DNA from: Roseococcus sp. SDR
GTDB lineage: Bacteria; Pseudomonadota; Alphaproteobacteria; Acetobacterales; Acetobacteraceae
DNA: 64,000 nt
Direction of reading: 5' to 3'
Assembly (NCBI RefSeq): GCF_019083995.1
Contig: NZ_JAHRCU010000017.1
Coordinates: 57,361-121,360, forward strand
Positions within the stretch are counted from its first letter, which is position 1, and every line of letters starts with the position of its first letter. Below are positions 8,048 to 19,325 of this stretch, in pieces. A model generated the notes under the pieces. The model made no database searches. It was not told where the DNA came from and worked only from the letters and a program-made list of their open reading frames with translations. The translations under genes and the position numbers were made by a program.

Positions 8048-8974
8048 TCAGCGGAACAGCAGGGCGGAAAGGCCGCGGCGCGCCTTGAGCGTCACGGGGT
8101 CGGTCAGGCCCCAGGCCTCGAAGAACTTCAACAGTTGCTTCTGCGCCGCCTTGTCGTTCCATTCGCGGTCGCGCTTGATCGCCTCCAGCAGCGCATCCGC
8201 CGCCTCGGTGCGCTTCTCCATGCTGTTCAGCGCGACGGCGAGCTCAATGCGCGCCTCATGGTCATCGGGGTTCGCGGCGAGCCGCTGCTCGAAGGCGCCC
8301 AACTGCGACTGCGCGGCGCGGCCGGCCTCCGCCAGCTCGATCTGCGCGCGCACCGCGCTGATCTCCGGGTGGGCCTTCAGCTTCTCCTCCAGCCCATCCA
8401 GCATGTCCCGCGCCTGCTCCTCCTCCTCCAGCGCGATGAGGCAGCGCGCGAGGCCGGCCAGCGCCTCGGCATTCTCGGGCTCCTGCTGGGCCAGAGCCGC
8501 ATAGATCTCGAGCGCGGCGGCGGCGTCGCCCGCCTCCACAAGCTGCTTCGCCTCGGCCAGCAGCTCGGCCGAGGGCATCTGGCCGCCGGCCATCTTCAGC
8601 AGGTTCTCGATGAACTTCTTCAGCTCGCCCTCGGGCAGCGCGCCCTGGAAGAGATCGGCGATCTGGCCCTGCCAGAAGGCGGCGACCGTCGGCACCGACT
8701 GCAGCGGCAGGCCCATCTGCGTCAGCTGCTGGACGAGCTGGCGGTTCTTGTCGATGTCGATCTTCACCAGCCGCACGCGGCCGCCGGCCGCGCGCACCAC
8801 CTTCTCCAGCGCGGGCGTCAGCGTCTTGCAGGGGCCGCACCAGGTGGCCCAGAAATCCACGAGGACGGGCACCTCGCGCGAGGCCTCCACCACATCCTTC
8901 ATGAAGTTCCGCTGGTCCCCGTCCATCACCGGATCGGGGCCATTCGATTTGCTGGGGTCGAGAATCACGTCCAT
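8048..8974 (-). CDS. cnoX: CnoX-type chaperedoxin (thioredoxin plus TPR)
   Basis: A 308-residue protein with an N-terminal thioredoxin domain carrying an intact FWATWCGPCK site (Cys46, Cys49). The C-terminal half has TPR-like helices with an acidic LIALEEEEQARDMLDGLEE segment. This is the CnoX/YbbN architecture: a holdase that protects unfolded proteins from oxidation and hands them to chaperones. E. coli CnoX lacks the full active site; the CGPC form here predicts real thioredoxin activity. The ATG at 8974 is chosen because AGGA lies about nine bases upstream and it begins just before the domain. Confidence 0.88.
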   Translation of the reverse strand: MDVILDPSKSNGPDPVMDGDQRNFMKDVVEASREVPVLVDFWATWCGPCKTLTPALEKVVRAAGGRVRLVKIDIDKNRQLVQQLTQMGLPLQSVPTVAAFWQGQIADLFQGALPEGELKKFIENLLKMAGGQMPSAELLAEAKQLVEAGDAAAALEIYAALAQQEPENAEALAGLARCLIALEEEEQARDMLDGLEEKLKAHPEISAVRAQIELAEAGRAAQSQLGAFEQRLAANPDDHEARIELAVALNSMEKRTEAADALLEAIKRDREWNDKAAQKQLLKFFEAWGLTDPVTLKARRGLSALLFR

Positions 8975-9051
8975 CGGGGTCAGTCCTGAGGAAGGGCTAG
9001 AGATGTTGCGCGCAGGGCATAAGGCAAGGCGCGCCAAATGTCTCCCGCCCG

Positions 9052-9549
9052 TCAATCCGGCAGGTGCAGAACCTTCACCTCATGGCCAAGGCTGCCGAGG
9101 AAGGCCAGGAGATCGGCGGGCCTGATGCCGGTGGAGGCGGTGTTCACCAGCGGGTGGAACCAGGCGAGCCCCTCGCTTTCCGCCAGGGCAGCATCCAGCG
9201 CCACGCGCACCTCGCCGGGGCGAGCGTTCACCAGGCCGAAGGGGGTGACGCTGCCGGGCTCCACGCCCAGCGTGGCCCGGAGCGCATCCGCATCGGCCAT
9301 GCTGACCTTGCCCCAGCCTGCCTCCCGCGCCAGGGCGTTGACCGAGACCCGCCGCGCCTCCTCCAGCACGGCGAGGCAGAGCTGGCCGCTCTTGGCCTCA
9401 CGGAGAAACAGGTTCTTCGAATGCGCCCCCGGCAATTCGCCGCGCAGCGCCTGGGATTCGGCGACGGTGAAGACCGCCGCGTGCCGCACGGTCCGCGTCT
9501 CGATCCCCGCCGCCGCGAGGCGGGCCAGCAGCCCCTCCGGTGTCTCCAT
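9052..9549 (-). CDS. YbaK/ProX-type aminoacyl-tRNA deacylase
   Basis: A 165-residue editing-domain protein of the YbaK/ProXp-ala (PrdX) family, which hydrolyses mischarged tRNAs such as Ala-tRNA(Pro) in trans. Seen: TVAESQALRGELPGAHSKNLFLREAKSG, with the conserved catalytic Lys in HSKNLFLR. Then GVEPGSVTPFGLVNA and the NTAST-GI-x-x-x-DLLAFLGSLGH C-terminus typical of PrdX proteins. Its ATG shares one base with the stop of the upstream receptor gene (TGATG), so the two are translationally coupled. Confidence 0.88.
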   Translation of the reverse strand: METPEGLLARLAAAGIETRTVRHAAVFTVAESQALRGELPGAHSKNLFLREAKSGQLCLAVLEEARRVSVNALAREAGWGKVSMADADALRATLGVEPGSVTPFGLVNARPGEVRVALDAALAESEGLAWFHPLVNTASTGIRPADLLAFLGSLGHEVKVLHLPD

Positions 9550-10514
9550 CAATCGAGCTTGATGTTGTTGGCGCGCACCACGCGGCCCCAGGCCTCGGTC
9601 TCGCCGGCCAGCCACTGCCGGAAGGGGGCGGGGCCCATCGCGCGCACCTCGGCGCCCAGCTCCGCCATGCGGCGCGCCACATCGGGCACGGCGAGCGCCT
9701 GGCGGAAGGCCTCGTCCAGCCGGGCCACGATCGGTGCGGGGGTGGCCCCCTGCACCAGCACACCCTGCCAGGTGCCCGATTCCTGAGCGGGCCAGCCCAG
9801 CTCCGCGAAGGTCGGCAAATCCGGGAAATCCGGCAGGCGGCGCGGGCCGGAGACGGCGATGCCGCGCAGCCGCCCATCCTTCACGAAGGGCGCGGTCGCG
9901 GTCGCGCCATTGATGATCATCTGCGCCTCGCCGCCCGTGACGGCGGCCAGCGCCGCCGCCCCGCCGCGATAGGGCACCTGGGTCAGTTCGGCGCCCCAGG
10001 CCTGGGTGAGCATCAGGGCCGTCAGGTGGTTGGCCGCGCCCACGCCGGAATGCGCCACGTTGATGGTGTTGGGCGCGCGCCGGGCCAGCGCCACGAACTC
10101 CGCCGCATTGGCGGCGGGCACCGAGGGGTGGACCGCCAGGATATAGGGCGCATAGATCAAGAGGTTCACCGGTGCGAGGTCGCGCATCGGCTCGAAGGGC
10201 AGGCGCGTGAAGAGGGCGGGCGCCGTCGCCAGAACGCCGGTGTCGATCAGCAGCAGCGTCTGCCCATCCGGCGCGCTGCGCGCCACCAGCTCGGCGCCCA
10301 GATTGCCGGCCGCGCCGCTGCGGTTCTCCACCACCACGTTCTGGCCGAGCAGCCGCGTCAATTCCGGGGCCAGGATGCGGCCCAGAATGTCACTGGTGCC
10401 GCCCGGCGCGAAGGGCACGACGAGGCGGAAGGGGCGGTCGAAATTCTGCGCGCGGAGCGTGGCCGGCGCGGCCAGGGCCAGGGCTGAAAGGGCTGCGAGC
10501 TGCCGACGGTTCAT
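9549..10514 (-). CDS. Tripartite tricarboxylate transporter receptor (Bug/TctC family)
   Basis: Third Bug-type receptor, 321 aa from the ATG at 10514, which has GGAGGA five bases upstream. It has a signal peptide (MNRRQLAALSALALAAPATLRAQ), FRLVVPFAPGGTSD, VVVENRSGAAGNLG and the C-terminal LPDFPDLPTFAELGWP segment. It is coupled to the tRNA-editing gene downstream, which is probably a chance of packing rather than a functional link. The ligand is unknown. Confidence 0.9.
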   Translation of the reverse strand: MNRRQLAALSALALAAPATLRAQNFDRPFRLVVPFAPGGTSDILGRILAPELTRLLGQNVVVENRSGAAGNLGAELVARSAPDGQTLLLIDTGVLATAPALFTRLPFEPMRDLAPVNLLIYAPYILAVHPSVPAANAAEFVALARRAPNTINVAHSGVGAANHLTALMLTQAWGAELTQVPYRGGAAALAAVTGGEAQMIINGATATAPFVKDGRLRGIAVSGPRRLPDFPDLPTFAELGWPAQESGTWQGVLVQGATPAPIVARLDEAFRQALAVPDVARRMAELGAEVRAMGPAPFRQWLAGETEAWGRVVRANNIKLD

Positions 10515-10777
10515 GACGTTCCTCCGTTGATGGCCGGGAGCTTGGACCGGACTTGGCCCGCGGGCTAGCGTGGGAAGGTCATCTCGCGTAGATAGATGCA
10601 CGTGCGTGTTCGTCGGCAAGCCATCGTGAACCGACGAGTTTCGCGCCCGGGTCCCGCGGCGCCTGCGCCGCATGGCAGGCACCGGAACGGAGCGGTCCGT
10701 CCGGCACCGGCCATGTCCCAAGCCCCTGGCCAAGGCAGGTCAACACAGGGCGAAACCCATGGGGAGACCGTTGAGTC

Positions 10778-12211
10778 TTGAGTAAGATCGGGATCGGGAT
10801 CGTCACCTACAACCGGCTGGAATACCTGCGCAATTGCGTCCAGGGTGTTCGCCAGTTCACCACCTCGCCCTTCCATATCGTCGTGGCCGATGACGGCAGC
10901 ACCGATGGGTCGCGCGAATGGTGCCGCTCGGAGGGCATCGAGGTCATCGGCCTGGGCAACCAGGGCGTCTGCTGGAACAAGAATCGGGCGCTTTTCGCGC
11001 TCCAGGAAGCGGGCTGCGATCCCATCCTGCTGCTGGAGGATGACTGCTGGCCCATCGCGCCCGGCTGGGACCATGACTGGCGCGTCGCGACAGCCTTGTT
11101 CGGCCATGTCTCCTATGCCCATCCAAAGCTGGCGAAATGGACCCTCTCGGGCTCCGGCCGGCCGACGGATCCCTATGTCAACAACAAGGCCACGGCCCAG
11201 TGCTCCAGCATTTCCGCCCTGCTGATGCGCAAGGTCGGTTTCTTCGACAGTCGCTTCAAGGGCTACGGCGTGGGCCATGCCGAGTGGACGACGCGCATCA
11301 AGAAGGCCGGATCAGGCTTCAAATGGGCCGAAATCGAAGATGGCCGCCGCGCCCGCGCCAATCTCTACATCCATGGCGGCGTGAAGGGTCATGATGCGCC
11401 GACCTTCAAGGACCGCGAGAATGTCGCGCGCAACGAGGCCCTCTTCGACCGGCTGAAGCAGGAGCCCATCTACCGGCACCCCTGGTCGAGCGCCGAGGAG
11501 CAGGCCAGCTTCGCGCGCGAGATGCTGGAACTCGGCATCAGCCTCGACGGCTACCTGCATGCCACCACGGAAGAGAGCGGGCCGCTGCAACGCCTGGCCT
11601 ATGCGCCGCCGATTCGCGACGCGCTGGACTCGGTCCTCTCGGACGAAGCCGGCTTCGCGATGGCGGGCCGTTGGGTCGAGGGGATCGCGGGCAACGTGCC
11701 GCTCATCGGCACGGAACTGGCCCCGGAGCTGAATTACGCCATGCTGCACTTCCTGCAGGAGCGGATGCAGCCCCTCTGGACGGTGCTCGCTTTCGGCGCC
11801 GGCTATTCCACCGCCTGGTGGTCGCGCCAGGCGGACTTCGTCCACGCCTTCGAGGAGGATGAGGAACGCGCGGCGATGGCGCGGCGCCTCGCCGAACCGG
11901 GCAAGGCCCGCGTCACCCAGGCCCGGGCGGCCGAACTGCCGGGCATGGCAGCCGCCCTGCATGGCCCCTTCGACGTCGTCGTCCTGGACTGCCCGAATGG
12001 GCCCGCCTACGCGACGGTGGCCTTGCAGCTGCTGGCGAAGACCGGCGTGCTGGTGATCAACCACGCGGGCCGCCCGGAATACGCGGACGTGCTCGTGAAG
12101 TTGAAGGAGACCGGCCTGCGGGAGCTGCGACTGGTCGGCCCGGCACCGGGCAGCCCGAGGATGGTCACTTCCTCGGTCATCTACGCGCCGGACAATTGCC
12201 TGGGCCTGTGA
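10778..12211 (+). CDS. GT2 glycosyltransferase fused to a methyltransferase-like domain
   Basis: A 477-residue two-part protein. Residues 1 to about 230 are a family-2 (GT-A) glycosyltransferase: IGIVTYNRLEYL, VVADDGSTDGS (about 36-46), and LLLEDDCWP (about 84-92) in the place of the metal-binding D-x-D. The rest looks like a degenerate Rossmann methyltransferase: VLAFGAGYSTAWWSR near residue 335 and FDVVVLDCPNGPAYATVALQLL near 405. The start is a TTG with GGGGAGACC upstream. It converges with a methyltransferase operon, 7 bases from its last stop. Likely acts on a surface glycan; the acceptor is unknown. Confidence 0.8.
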   Translation: MSKIGIGIVTYNRLEYLRNCVQGVRQFTTSPFHIVVADDGSTDGSREWCRSEGIEVIGLGNQGVCWNKNRALFALQEAGCDPILLLEDDCWPIAPGWDHDWRVATALFGHVSYAHPKLAKWTLSGSGRPTDPYVNNKATAQCSSISALLMRKVGFFDSRFKGYGVGHAEWTTRIKKAGSGFKWAEIEDGRRARANLYIHGGVKGHDAPTFKDRENVARNEALFDRLKQEPIYRHPWSSAEEQASFAREMLELGISLDGYLHATTEESGPLQRLAYAPPIRDALDSVLSDEAGFAMAGRWVEGIAGNVPLIGTELAPELNYAMLHFLQERMQPLWTVLAFGAGYSTAWWSRQADFVHAFEEDEERAAMARRLAEPGKARVTQARAAELPGMAAALHGPFDVVVLDCPNGPAYATVALQLLAKTGVLVINHAGRPEYADVLVKLKETGLRELRLVGPAPGSPRMVTSSVIYAPDNCLGL

Positions 12212-12218
12212 GGCGGTC

Positions 12219-12887
12219 TCACCCAGGCTGCGGCACGGGTGGCCAGGCGAGGTCCGGCCGGACATAGACCGCATTGCCATAGAAGGCGGCGGCGAGGCCG
12301 GAGCGCTTGCGCGGCATCAGGTCGAACAAACCATACATGCGATAGCCGAAGGCGAAGAGCACGGCCTGCATCGTCGTCAGCGGGACATGCAGGAGGTTCT
12401 CCGGCGAGAGGCCGCATTCCATCTGCACGAAGTCGATGCGCTGCGCCTGCACCATCGCGCTGAAGCCGATCAGCACGTCGAGATCACGGCCCTCGGTATC
12501 GATCTTGAGGAAGCCGATCCGCTCGATCCCGTTCTGCTGGCAGTAGATGTCCCCGGTGGTCTGCTCCACCACCTCGGTCTCGCCCTTGGTGAAGGTGCCC
12601 GGCAGGAGCACGCGGTTGCCGGTGGACGCACCCGCCACCGCCATGGTCACCTCCCCCGGCGTACGGCCCAGGGCCAGGCGGTTGCAGCGGATCGCGGGCT
12701 GCGCCGCGCAGGCCTTGCGCAGCATGTCGAAGGTCAGCTTCACCGGCTCGAAGGCGTGGATCGCGGCGTCGGGAAAAACATGCGCGAATTCGCGCGCCGT
12801 CAGCCCCGAGCTCGCGCCAACGTCGAACACGCAATCCGTCCGGTAACCGCCCCGCATCAGCAGGTCGAGCACAGCATTGTGAGCCAA
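12219..12887 (-). CDS. FkbM family methyltransferase
   Basis: SAM-dependent O-methyltransferase of the FkbM family, about 222 aa. Motif I is CVFDVGASSGLTAREF, followed by AIHAFEPVKLTFDML and the family hallmark FLKIDTEGRDLDVLIGF. FkbM enzymes commonly methylate sugars of surface polysaccharides. The start is uncertain. A TTG at 12887 has GGGAG eight bases upstream and avoids overlap with the preceding gene, so it is preferred to the ATG at 13028. It is the last gene of a four-gene minus-strand set. Confidence 0.85.
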   Translation of the reverse strand: MAHNAVLDLLMRGGYRTDCVFDVGASSGLTAREFAHVFPDAAIHAFEPVKLTFDMLRKACAAQPAIRCNRLALGRTPGEVTMAVAGASTGNRVLLPGTFTKGETEVVEQTTGDIYCQQNGIERIGFLKIDTEGRDLDVLIGFSAMVQAQRIDFVQMECGLSPENLLHVPLTTMQAVLFAFGYRMYGLFDLMPRKRSGLAAAFYGNAVYVRPDLAWPPVPQPG

Positions 12888-12972
12888 GGTCAGTCTCCCG
12901 GAAACGCGGACGGAGGGAAAAGCGCGGGCGCAGGGGCGCAGGCGGCCAGGCGTCCGCGGGTGGCCCCGCCCC

Positions 12973-13809
12973 TCACGTGGTCTCCCCTTCGATGGGGCGA
13001 TGGAACTCGAAGCAGAGATGGCCGGCATAGCGCAGCTTCATCGCGTTCACCTCCCGCGCGCCGGCCTGGGCCGGCGGGGCGTAGTCCAGCAGCAGATCCG
13101 CCGCCGGGAAGGCGTCGGACAGAAAGCTGGCAAGCCGCGCCAGCTCCGCCGCCTCGGCCGCGTCAAGCCGATCGCTGGCCATCAGCTTGCCGATCAGGAG
13201 GTTCAGCGGGGACTCCCGGTCGAAATAATGGCGGAAGCTGCGGCTGCGCGTGCGCAGCCCGGTGAGGAAGAGGTTGCGCAGCGTCAGCGTCACGCCGTCG
13301 ATGCCGGGCCGAAGCTCCACCAGCTCCAGCCCGGCATCCACGGCGAGGGTGGCGAAGCCGAAATAGGTGAAGTTCCAGTAGCTGTTCGAATGGAAGGGCT
13401 CGAGTTGCGAAACCGAGCCGATGAAGCGCCCACCCGGCCTCAGCACCCGGCGGATCTCCCGCAGCAGCGGTTCCGGATGGCGCACATGCTCGAAGACCTG
13501 GCGCGAGAAGACGGCGTCGAAGCGCGCATCCTCGAAGGGAATGTTCACCCCGTCATAGGTCACGAACTCGCAATCCGTCCGGGTGCGGCTGCGCACCTCG
13601 GAGCTGTCGGCGATGTCGAGCCCGATCCATTCGACATCGGGATGATGCAAGCGCACGACGTCGAAGGAGCGCCCATCCCCTGCCCCAAGGTCGAGCAGCC
13701 GCAGCGGCTGGGCGGAACGAGGAATGCGGCCCAGATAGTGGTAGGCATCCACCTGGCGCGCGTGATCAGACGGGATGGCCTGGAGAAGGCGCTTGCGGGA
13801 CAGGCTCAT
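12973..13809 (-). CDS. Class I SAM-dependent methyltransferase
   Basis: A 278-residue Methyltransf_11-type enzyme: [15 protein letters not shown] (motif I), [32 protein letters not shown] motif and [18 protein letters not shown]. The start overlaps the stop of the upstream GT2 gene by four bases (ATGA), showing translational coupling. The substrate is unknown; context suggests lipid- or polysaccharide-linked sugars. Confidence 0.88.
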   Translation of the reverse strand: MSLSRKRLLQAIPSDHARQVDAYHYLGRIPRSAQPLRLLDLGAGDGRSFDVVRLHHPDVEWIGLDIADSSEVRSRTRTDCEFVTYDGVNIPFEDARFDAVFSRQVFEHVRHPEPLLREIRRVLRPGGRFIGSVSQLEPFHSNSYWNFTYFGFATLAVDAGLELVELRPGIDGVTLTLRNLFLTGLRTRSRSFRHYFDRESPLNLLIGKLMASDRLDAAEAAELARLASFLSDAFPAADLLLDYAPPAQAGAREVNAMKLRYAGHLCFEFHRPIEGETT

Positions 13810-14681
13810 GGCGCGGATCCTGCCAGCACATCCGAGAGCCGGAACAGCCCACGCGCCTCAAGCCGCGACATGAGGCGCCCCCAGGCGCCGTCATTCTGCT
13901 TCTTGTTCAGGTGGAACAAGGTCCCGCTCTCGGCCTCGGCGCCGGGTTCCCCGAGCCGGCGTCCGAAGGACAAACGCGGCAGATCGCTCTCCACCAGGGC
14001 CGTCGGGATCCCGGCGCACATGGTGGCGGCCTTGAAGGCGAGGTCGTCCTGGCGGGGCGCCAATTCACGCAGCTCTTCCAGCAGGGGCAGGTCGGTGAAG
14101 AAGCGGGTGTCGTAGAGCACGCCGTGAAAGCCGGTGCCGATCGTGAACAGGCCGTGCAGCTTCGGCGGCAGCTCACCGAAGGCGTCGCCCTCGGCCGGCA
14201 GCAGCCGCCAGCGCGAATAGGGTTGGAACCGCCCCTCCGCGACCGCGATCCCGCGGCAACGCCAGGCCACCACGCAGCGCCGCCGCCGGTAGGTCTCCAC
14301 CAGTCCCGCCAGCCAGTGCGGCGGGTAGACGATGTCGTCATCGACCGTGACGATCAGCCGCTCCTGCCCGGCGAAGCGGTGCAGAGCCGGCAGCAGCTTG
14401 CGATAGGGCCCGGTGTTGGGTGCCAAGACCAGCTCGAGCCGGCCCTCGGCCGAGAGCTGCCGGAGGGCGGGGGGAAGCGCATCCGGATCCACGCCCTCAT
14501 CCAGCAGATAAGGCTCCTGCGAGAGGACCAGCATGATGTGGTCGGGCGCAGGCGTCTGCGCCAGGAGGGAATGCACCACGCGATCCACATGCGCGATGCG
14601 CGAGCGGATGGAGGTGAGGCAGATGGTGAGCGGCGGCAGATCCGGCGAGGGCCGCGCCGCGGTGGCCGCGTCCGCGCTCAC
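13806..14681 (-). CDS. GT2-like glycosyltransferase
   Basis: About 291 aa. A GT-A-like core starts [23 protein letters not shown], with an [21 protein letters not shown] segment giving the D-x-D motif. A C-terminal region holds DDLAFKAA. It resembles the nucleotide-diphospho-sugar transferases found in capsule or O-antigen loci. GTG at 14681 is chosen: it overlaps the upstream stop as GTGA and has GGAGG at about 11 bases. The earlier in-frame ATG would add 26 residues lying inside the upstream gene. Confidence 0.78.
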   Translation of the reverse strand: MSADAATAARPSPDLPPLTICLTSIRSRIAHVDRVVHSLLAQTPAPDHIMLVLSQEPYLLDEGVDPDALPPALRQLSAEGRLELVLAPNTGPYRKLLPALHRFAGQERLIVTVDDDIVYPPHWLAGLVETYRRRRCVVAWRCRGIAVAEGRFQPYSRWRLLPAEGDAFGELPPKLHGLFTIGTGFHGVLYDTRFFTDLPLLEELRELAPRQDDLAFKAATMCAGIPTALVESDLPRLSFGRRLGEPGAEAESGTLFHLNKKQNDGAWGRLMSRLEARGLFRLSDVLAGSAP

Positions 14682-15292
14682 CCGCCCGCTGCCTCCGGCG
14701 GGGCCGCGAAGATGTGGAAGTCGGCGAAGCTGGTCCCGGCCCGGTTCGCCGTGTCCCACGGATAAGGATTGGGGATGTGCAGGACCCGGCGCCAGCCAGG
14801 CAGGCGCGCGGCAATGAAGTCGGTGAAGCGGCGATGACGGATATGCGAGCCCGCATAGGGCTCCTCATGGTCGCTGGAATAGATCACGACGACGTTCCGC
14901 GCATGGTGGAACAAGCCCAGCATGTAGTTCTCGAAGACCTGGTCCTCGACCAGGTGGTAGAGCACGTCGCAGGAGAGGGTGATGTCGCAGCGCAGATCGC
15001 CCGGCAGTTCATCCGCGTGCAGGAAGCGATAGAGGGGCTGGGCCGCGAAGCGCTCGCGCAGGGCGGCCAGGACGGTACGCGACACATCGACCCCGACATA
15101 GGGCACCGGTGTCATGAGGCTGAGCTGGTTGCCGTCGCCGCAGCCGAAATCCATCACCGAGCCCGCCTTGGTCTCGGCGATCACGCGGTTGATCACATCG
15201 GCCTTGAAGCGGGCCAGCTGCCCGTAGCTGCCGGCACCCGAATTCTTGCCGCGGCTATACCGTTTCTCCCAGTACTCGGCCGAGTTGATCAT
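14678..15292 (-). CDS. Class I SAM-dependent methyltransferase
   Basis: A 204-residue methyltransferase, first gene of the four-gene set. It begins MINSAEYWEKRYSRGKNSGAGS, then VMDFGCGDGNQLSLM (SAM-binding motif I), YVGVDVSRTVL and DITLSCDVLYHLVED. Similar proteins occur in bacterial glycan clusters with the same N-terminal WEKRY-GG/NSG pattern. It lies 40 bases downstream of tRNA-Lys on the same strand and may be transcribed with it. Confidence 0.85.
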   Translation of the reverse strand: MINSAEYWEKRYSRGKNSGAGSYGQLARFKADVINRVIAETKAGSVMDFGCGDGNQLSLMTPVPYVGVDVSRTVLAALRERFAAQPLYRFLHADELPGDLRCDITLSCDVLYHLVEDQVFENYMLGLFHHARNVVVIYSSDHEEPYAGSHIRHRRFTDFIAARLPGWRRVLHIPNPYPWDTANRAGTSFADFHIFAAPPEAAGG

Positions 15293-15332
15293 CCACGGTC
15301 CCTTTCGACGGAGCAGGCCAGCAGCGCGAGGA

Positions 15333-15407
15333 TGGTGGGTCGGGAGGGGATCGAACCCTCGGCCGCGAGATTAAAAGTCCCGTGCTCTACCGCTGAGCTA
15401 CCGACCC
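15333..15407 (-). tRNA. tRNA-Lys (anticodon TTT)
   Basis: Full cloverleaf on the minus strand, 75 nt with an encoded CCA. Acceptor stem GGGTCGG pairs with CCGACCC, followed by discriminator A and CCA. The D arm is GCTC/GAGC, the anticodon loop CTTTTAA (UUU) sits on stem CGGGA/TCTCG (one G-U-type pair), and the T arm is GAGGG-TTCGATC-CCCTC. The anticodon decodes AAA and AAG. Confidence 0.96.
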
Positions 15408-15441
15408 CAGGGGCCCGCCATGGGCGAAACCCGTGCGGCGC

Positions 15442-15470
15442 GAAACACACCGCACGGGGCGCATTGTCAA
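15442..15470 (-). promoter_or_regulatory. Possible promoter for tRNA-Lys
   Basis: A perfect -35 box TTGACA at 15465-15470, a 17-base spacer and a weak -10 (TGTTTC at 15442-15447), about 35 bases upstream of the tRNA. The -10 lies in the loop of an inverted repeat (CCGTGCGG / CCGCACGG, 15431-15457) that could equally be the terminator of the cyclophilin gene upstream. Confidence 0.45.
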
Positions 15471-15477
15471 GCCAGGC

Positions 15478-16062
15478 TCAGGTATCGGCCAGCACGCGCA
15501 TGCGGATCAGGCGATCCGCCGGGGCGGGCACCTGACCGCTGCCGCCCACGCCGCGCTTGATGCGGTCCACGAACTCCATGCCGGCCGTCACCTGGCCCCA
15601 GATGGTGTACTGGCCATCGAGGCTCGGCGTCGGCGCGAACATGATGAAGAACTGGCTGTTCGCGCTGTTCGGGTCCTGCGCGCGGGCCATGCCGCAGGTG
15701 CCGCGCAGGAAGCGCGCGCGGGACGGCGGGCTGAACTCGGCGCGGAGATCGGCGAAGCCGCGATCGCGGAAGCCGCCCATGCCGGTGCCGGTCGGGTCGC
15801 CGCCCTGTGCCATGAAGCCCTCGATCACGCGGTGGAAGGGCGTGTTGTCATAGAGGCCCTGGCGGGTCAGCGTCTTGATGCGCTCGACATGCTGCGGCGC
15901 CAGGTCGGGGCGGAGCTGGATGACCACGCGGCCATTGTCCTTCAGCTCCATGATCAGGGTGTTCTCGCGGTCCTGGGCGCCTTGCGCTTCGGCTTCGTTG
16001 GTCTCGGACATCATCGCTCCTGCTGCGATCAGGGTTGTGGTCATCAGTGCGCGGCGGTTCAT
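15478..16062 (-). CDS. Cyclophilin-type peptidyl-prolyl isomerase
   Basis: A cyclophilin of about 194 aa that catalyses cis-trans isomerisation of prolyl bonds. Catalytic and binding segments are present: PFHRVIEGFMAQGGDPTGTG, MARAQDPNSANSQFFIMF and LDGQYTIWGQVTAGM. From the ATG at 16062 (GGAGGG seven bases upstream) the protein has a signal-peptide-like start ending in an AEA-Q site. A second ATG pair at 16014/16011 has its own AGGAG and would give a cytoplasmic protein. Both starts are in frame. Alphaproteobacteria often hold one secreted and one cytoplasmic copy as separate genes. Confidence 0.9.
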   Translation of the reverse strand: MNRRALMTTTLIAAGAMMSETNEAEAQGAQDRENTLIMELKDNGRVVIQLRPDLAPQHVERIKTLTRQGLYDNTPFHRVIEGFMAQGGDPTGTGMGGFRDRGFADLRAEFSPPSRARFLRGTCGMARAQDPNSANSQFFIMFAPTPSLDGQYTIWGQVTAGMEFVDRIKRGVGGSGQVPAPADRLIRMRVLADT

Positions 16063-16085
16063 GGGTGATCCCTCCGGGGTTGGAC

Positions 16086-16578
16086 TTACTTGCGGACCTT
16101 GGCCAGCGTCCGCTCCAGCGTCAGCGCCGGAACGAAGCTGGAAACATCGCCACCAAGCTGCGCGATCTCCTTCACGAAGCGCGAGGAGATGAAGTGGTTT
16201 CTCTCGCTCGCCATGAGGAAGACGGTCTCGATCTCGGGATCGAGCCGGGCGTTCATCCCGCACATCTGGAACTCATAGTCGAAATCGGAGACCGCGCGCA
16301 GCCCGCGCACGATCATTTGGGCGCCGACCTCCCGCGCGAAGCCGACGAGAAGGCCGGTGAAGGGCCGCACCTCGATCTTGCAGCCGGTGCGGGCGGCGAT
16401 GGCGGCGGTCTCGGCCGACACCAGCTCGGCGCGCTCCTCCAGCGAAAACAGCGGCCCCTTGCCGATATTCATGGCGACACCGATCACCAGCCGATCCACC
16501 AGCCGCGCGGCGCGGCCGATGACGTCGAGATGCCCGTTGGTCACCGGATCGAAGGTGCCCGGGTAAAGGGCGACGCGC

Positions 16579-16586
<8 letters not shown>
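16086..16586 (-). CDS. coaD: Phosphopantetheine adenylyltransferase
   Basis: Fourth step of coenzyme A synthesis: ATP plus 4'-phosphopantetheine to dephospho-CoA. 166 aa, the usual length. The nucleotidyltransferase signature [16 protein letters not shown] (T/HxGH) opens the protein. It is followed by [15 protein letters not shown] and the [22 protein letters not shown] motif with the conserved ISSR. The start codon lies inside the 3' end of gyrA (8-base overlap), so it is translated from the gyrA message; this gyrA-coaD order is common in alphaproteobacteria. Confidence 0.96.
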
Positions 16587-19299
<2,713 letters not shown>

Positions 19300-19325
19300 A
19301 TGGCTGGTCCTGGTTGGTTGGAAAC

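Noticed and set aside
10515..10777. Small RNA or gene in the 263-bp divergent gap before the GT2 fusion
   Set aside because: Inverted repeats exist (TCGTCGG...CCGACGA, GCGGCGC...GCGCCGC), but no promoter-terminator pair or credible frame was found.
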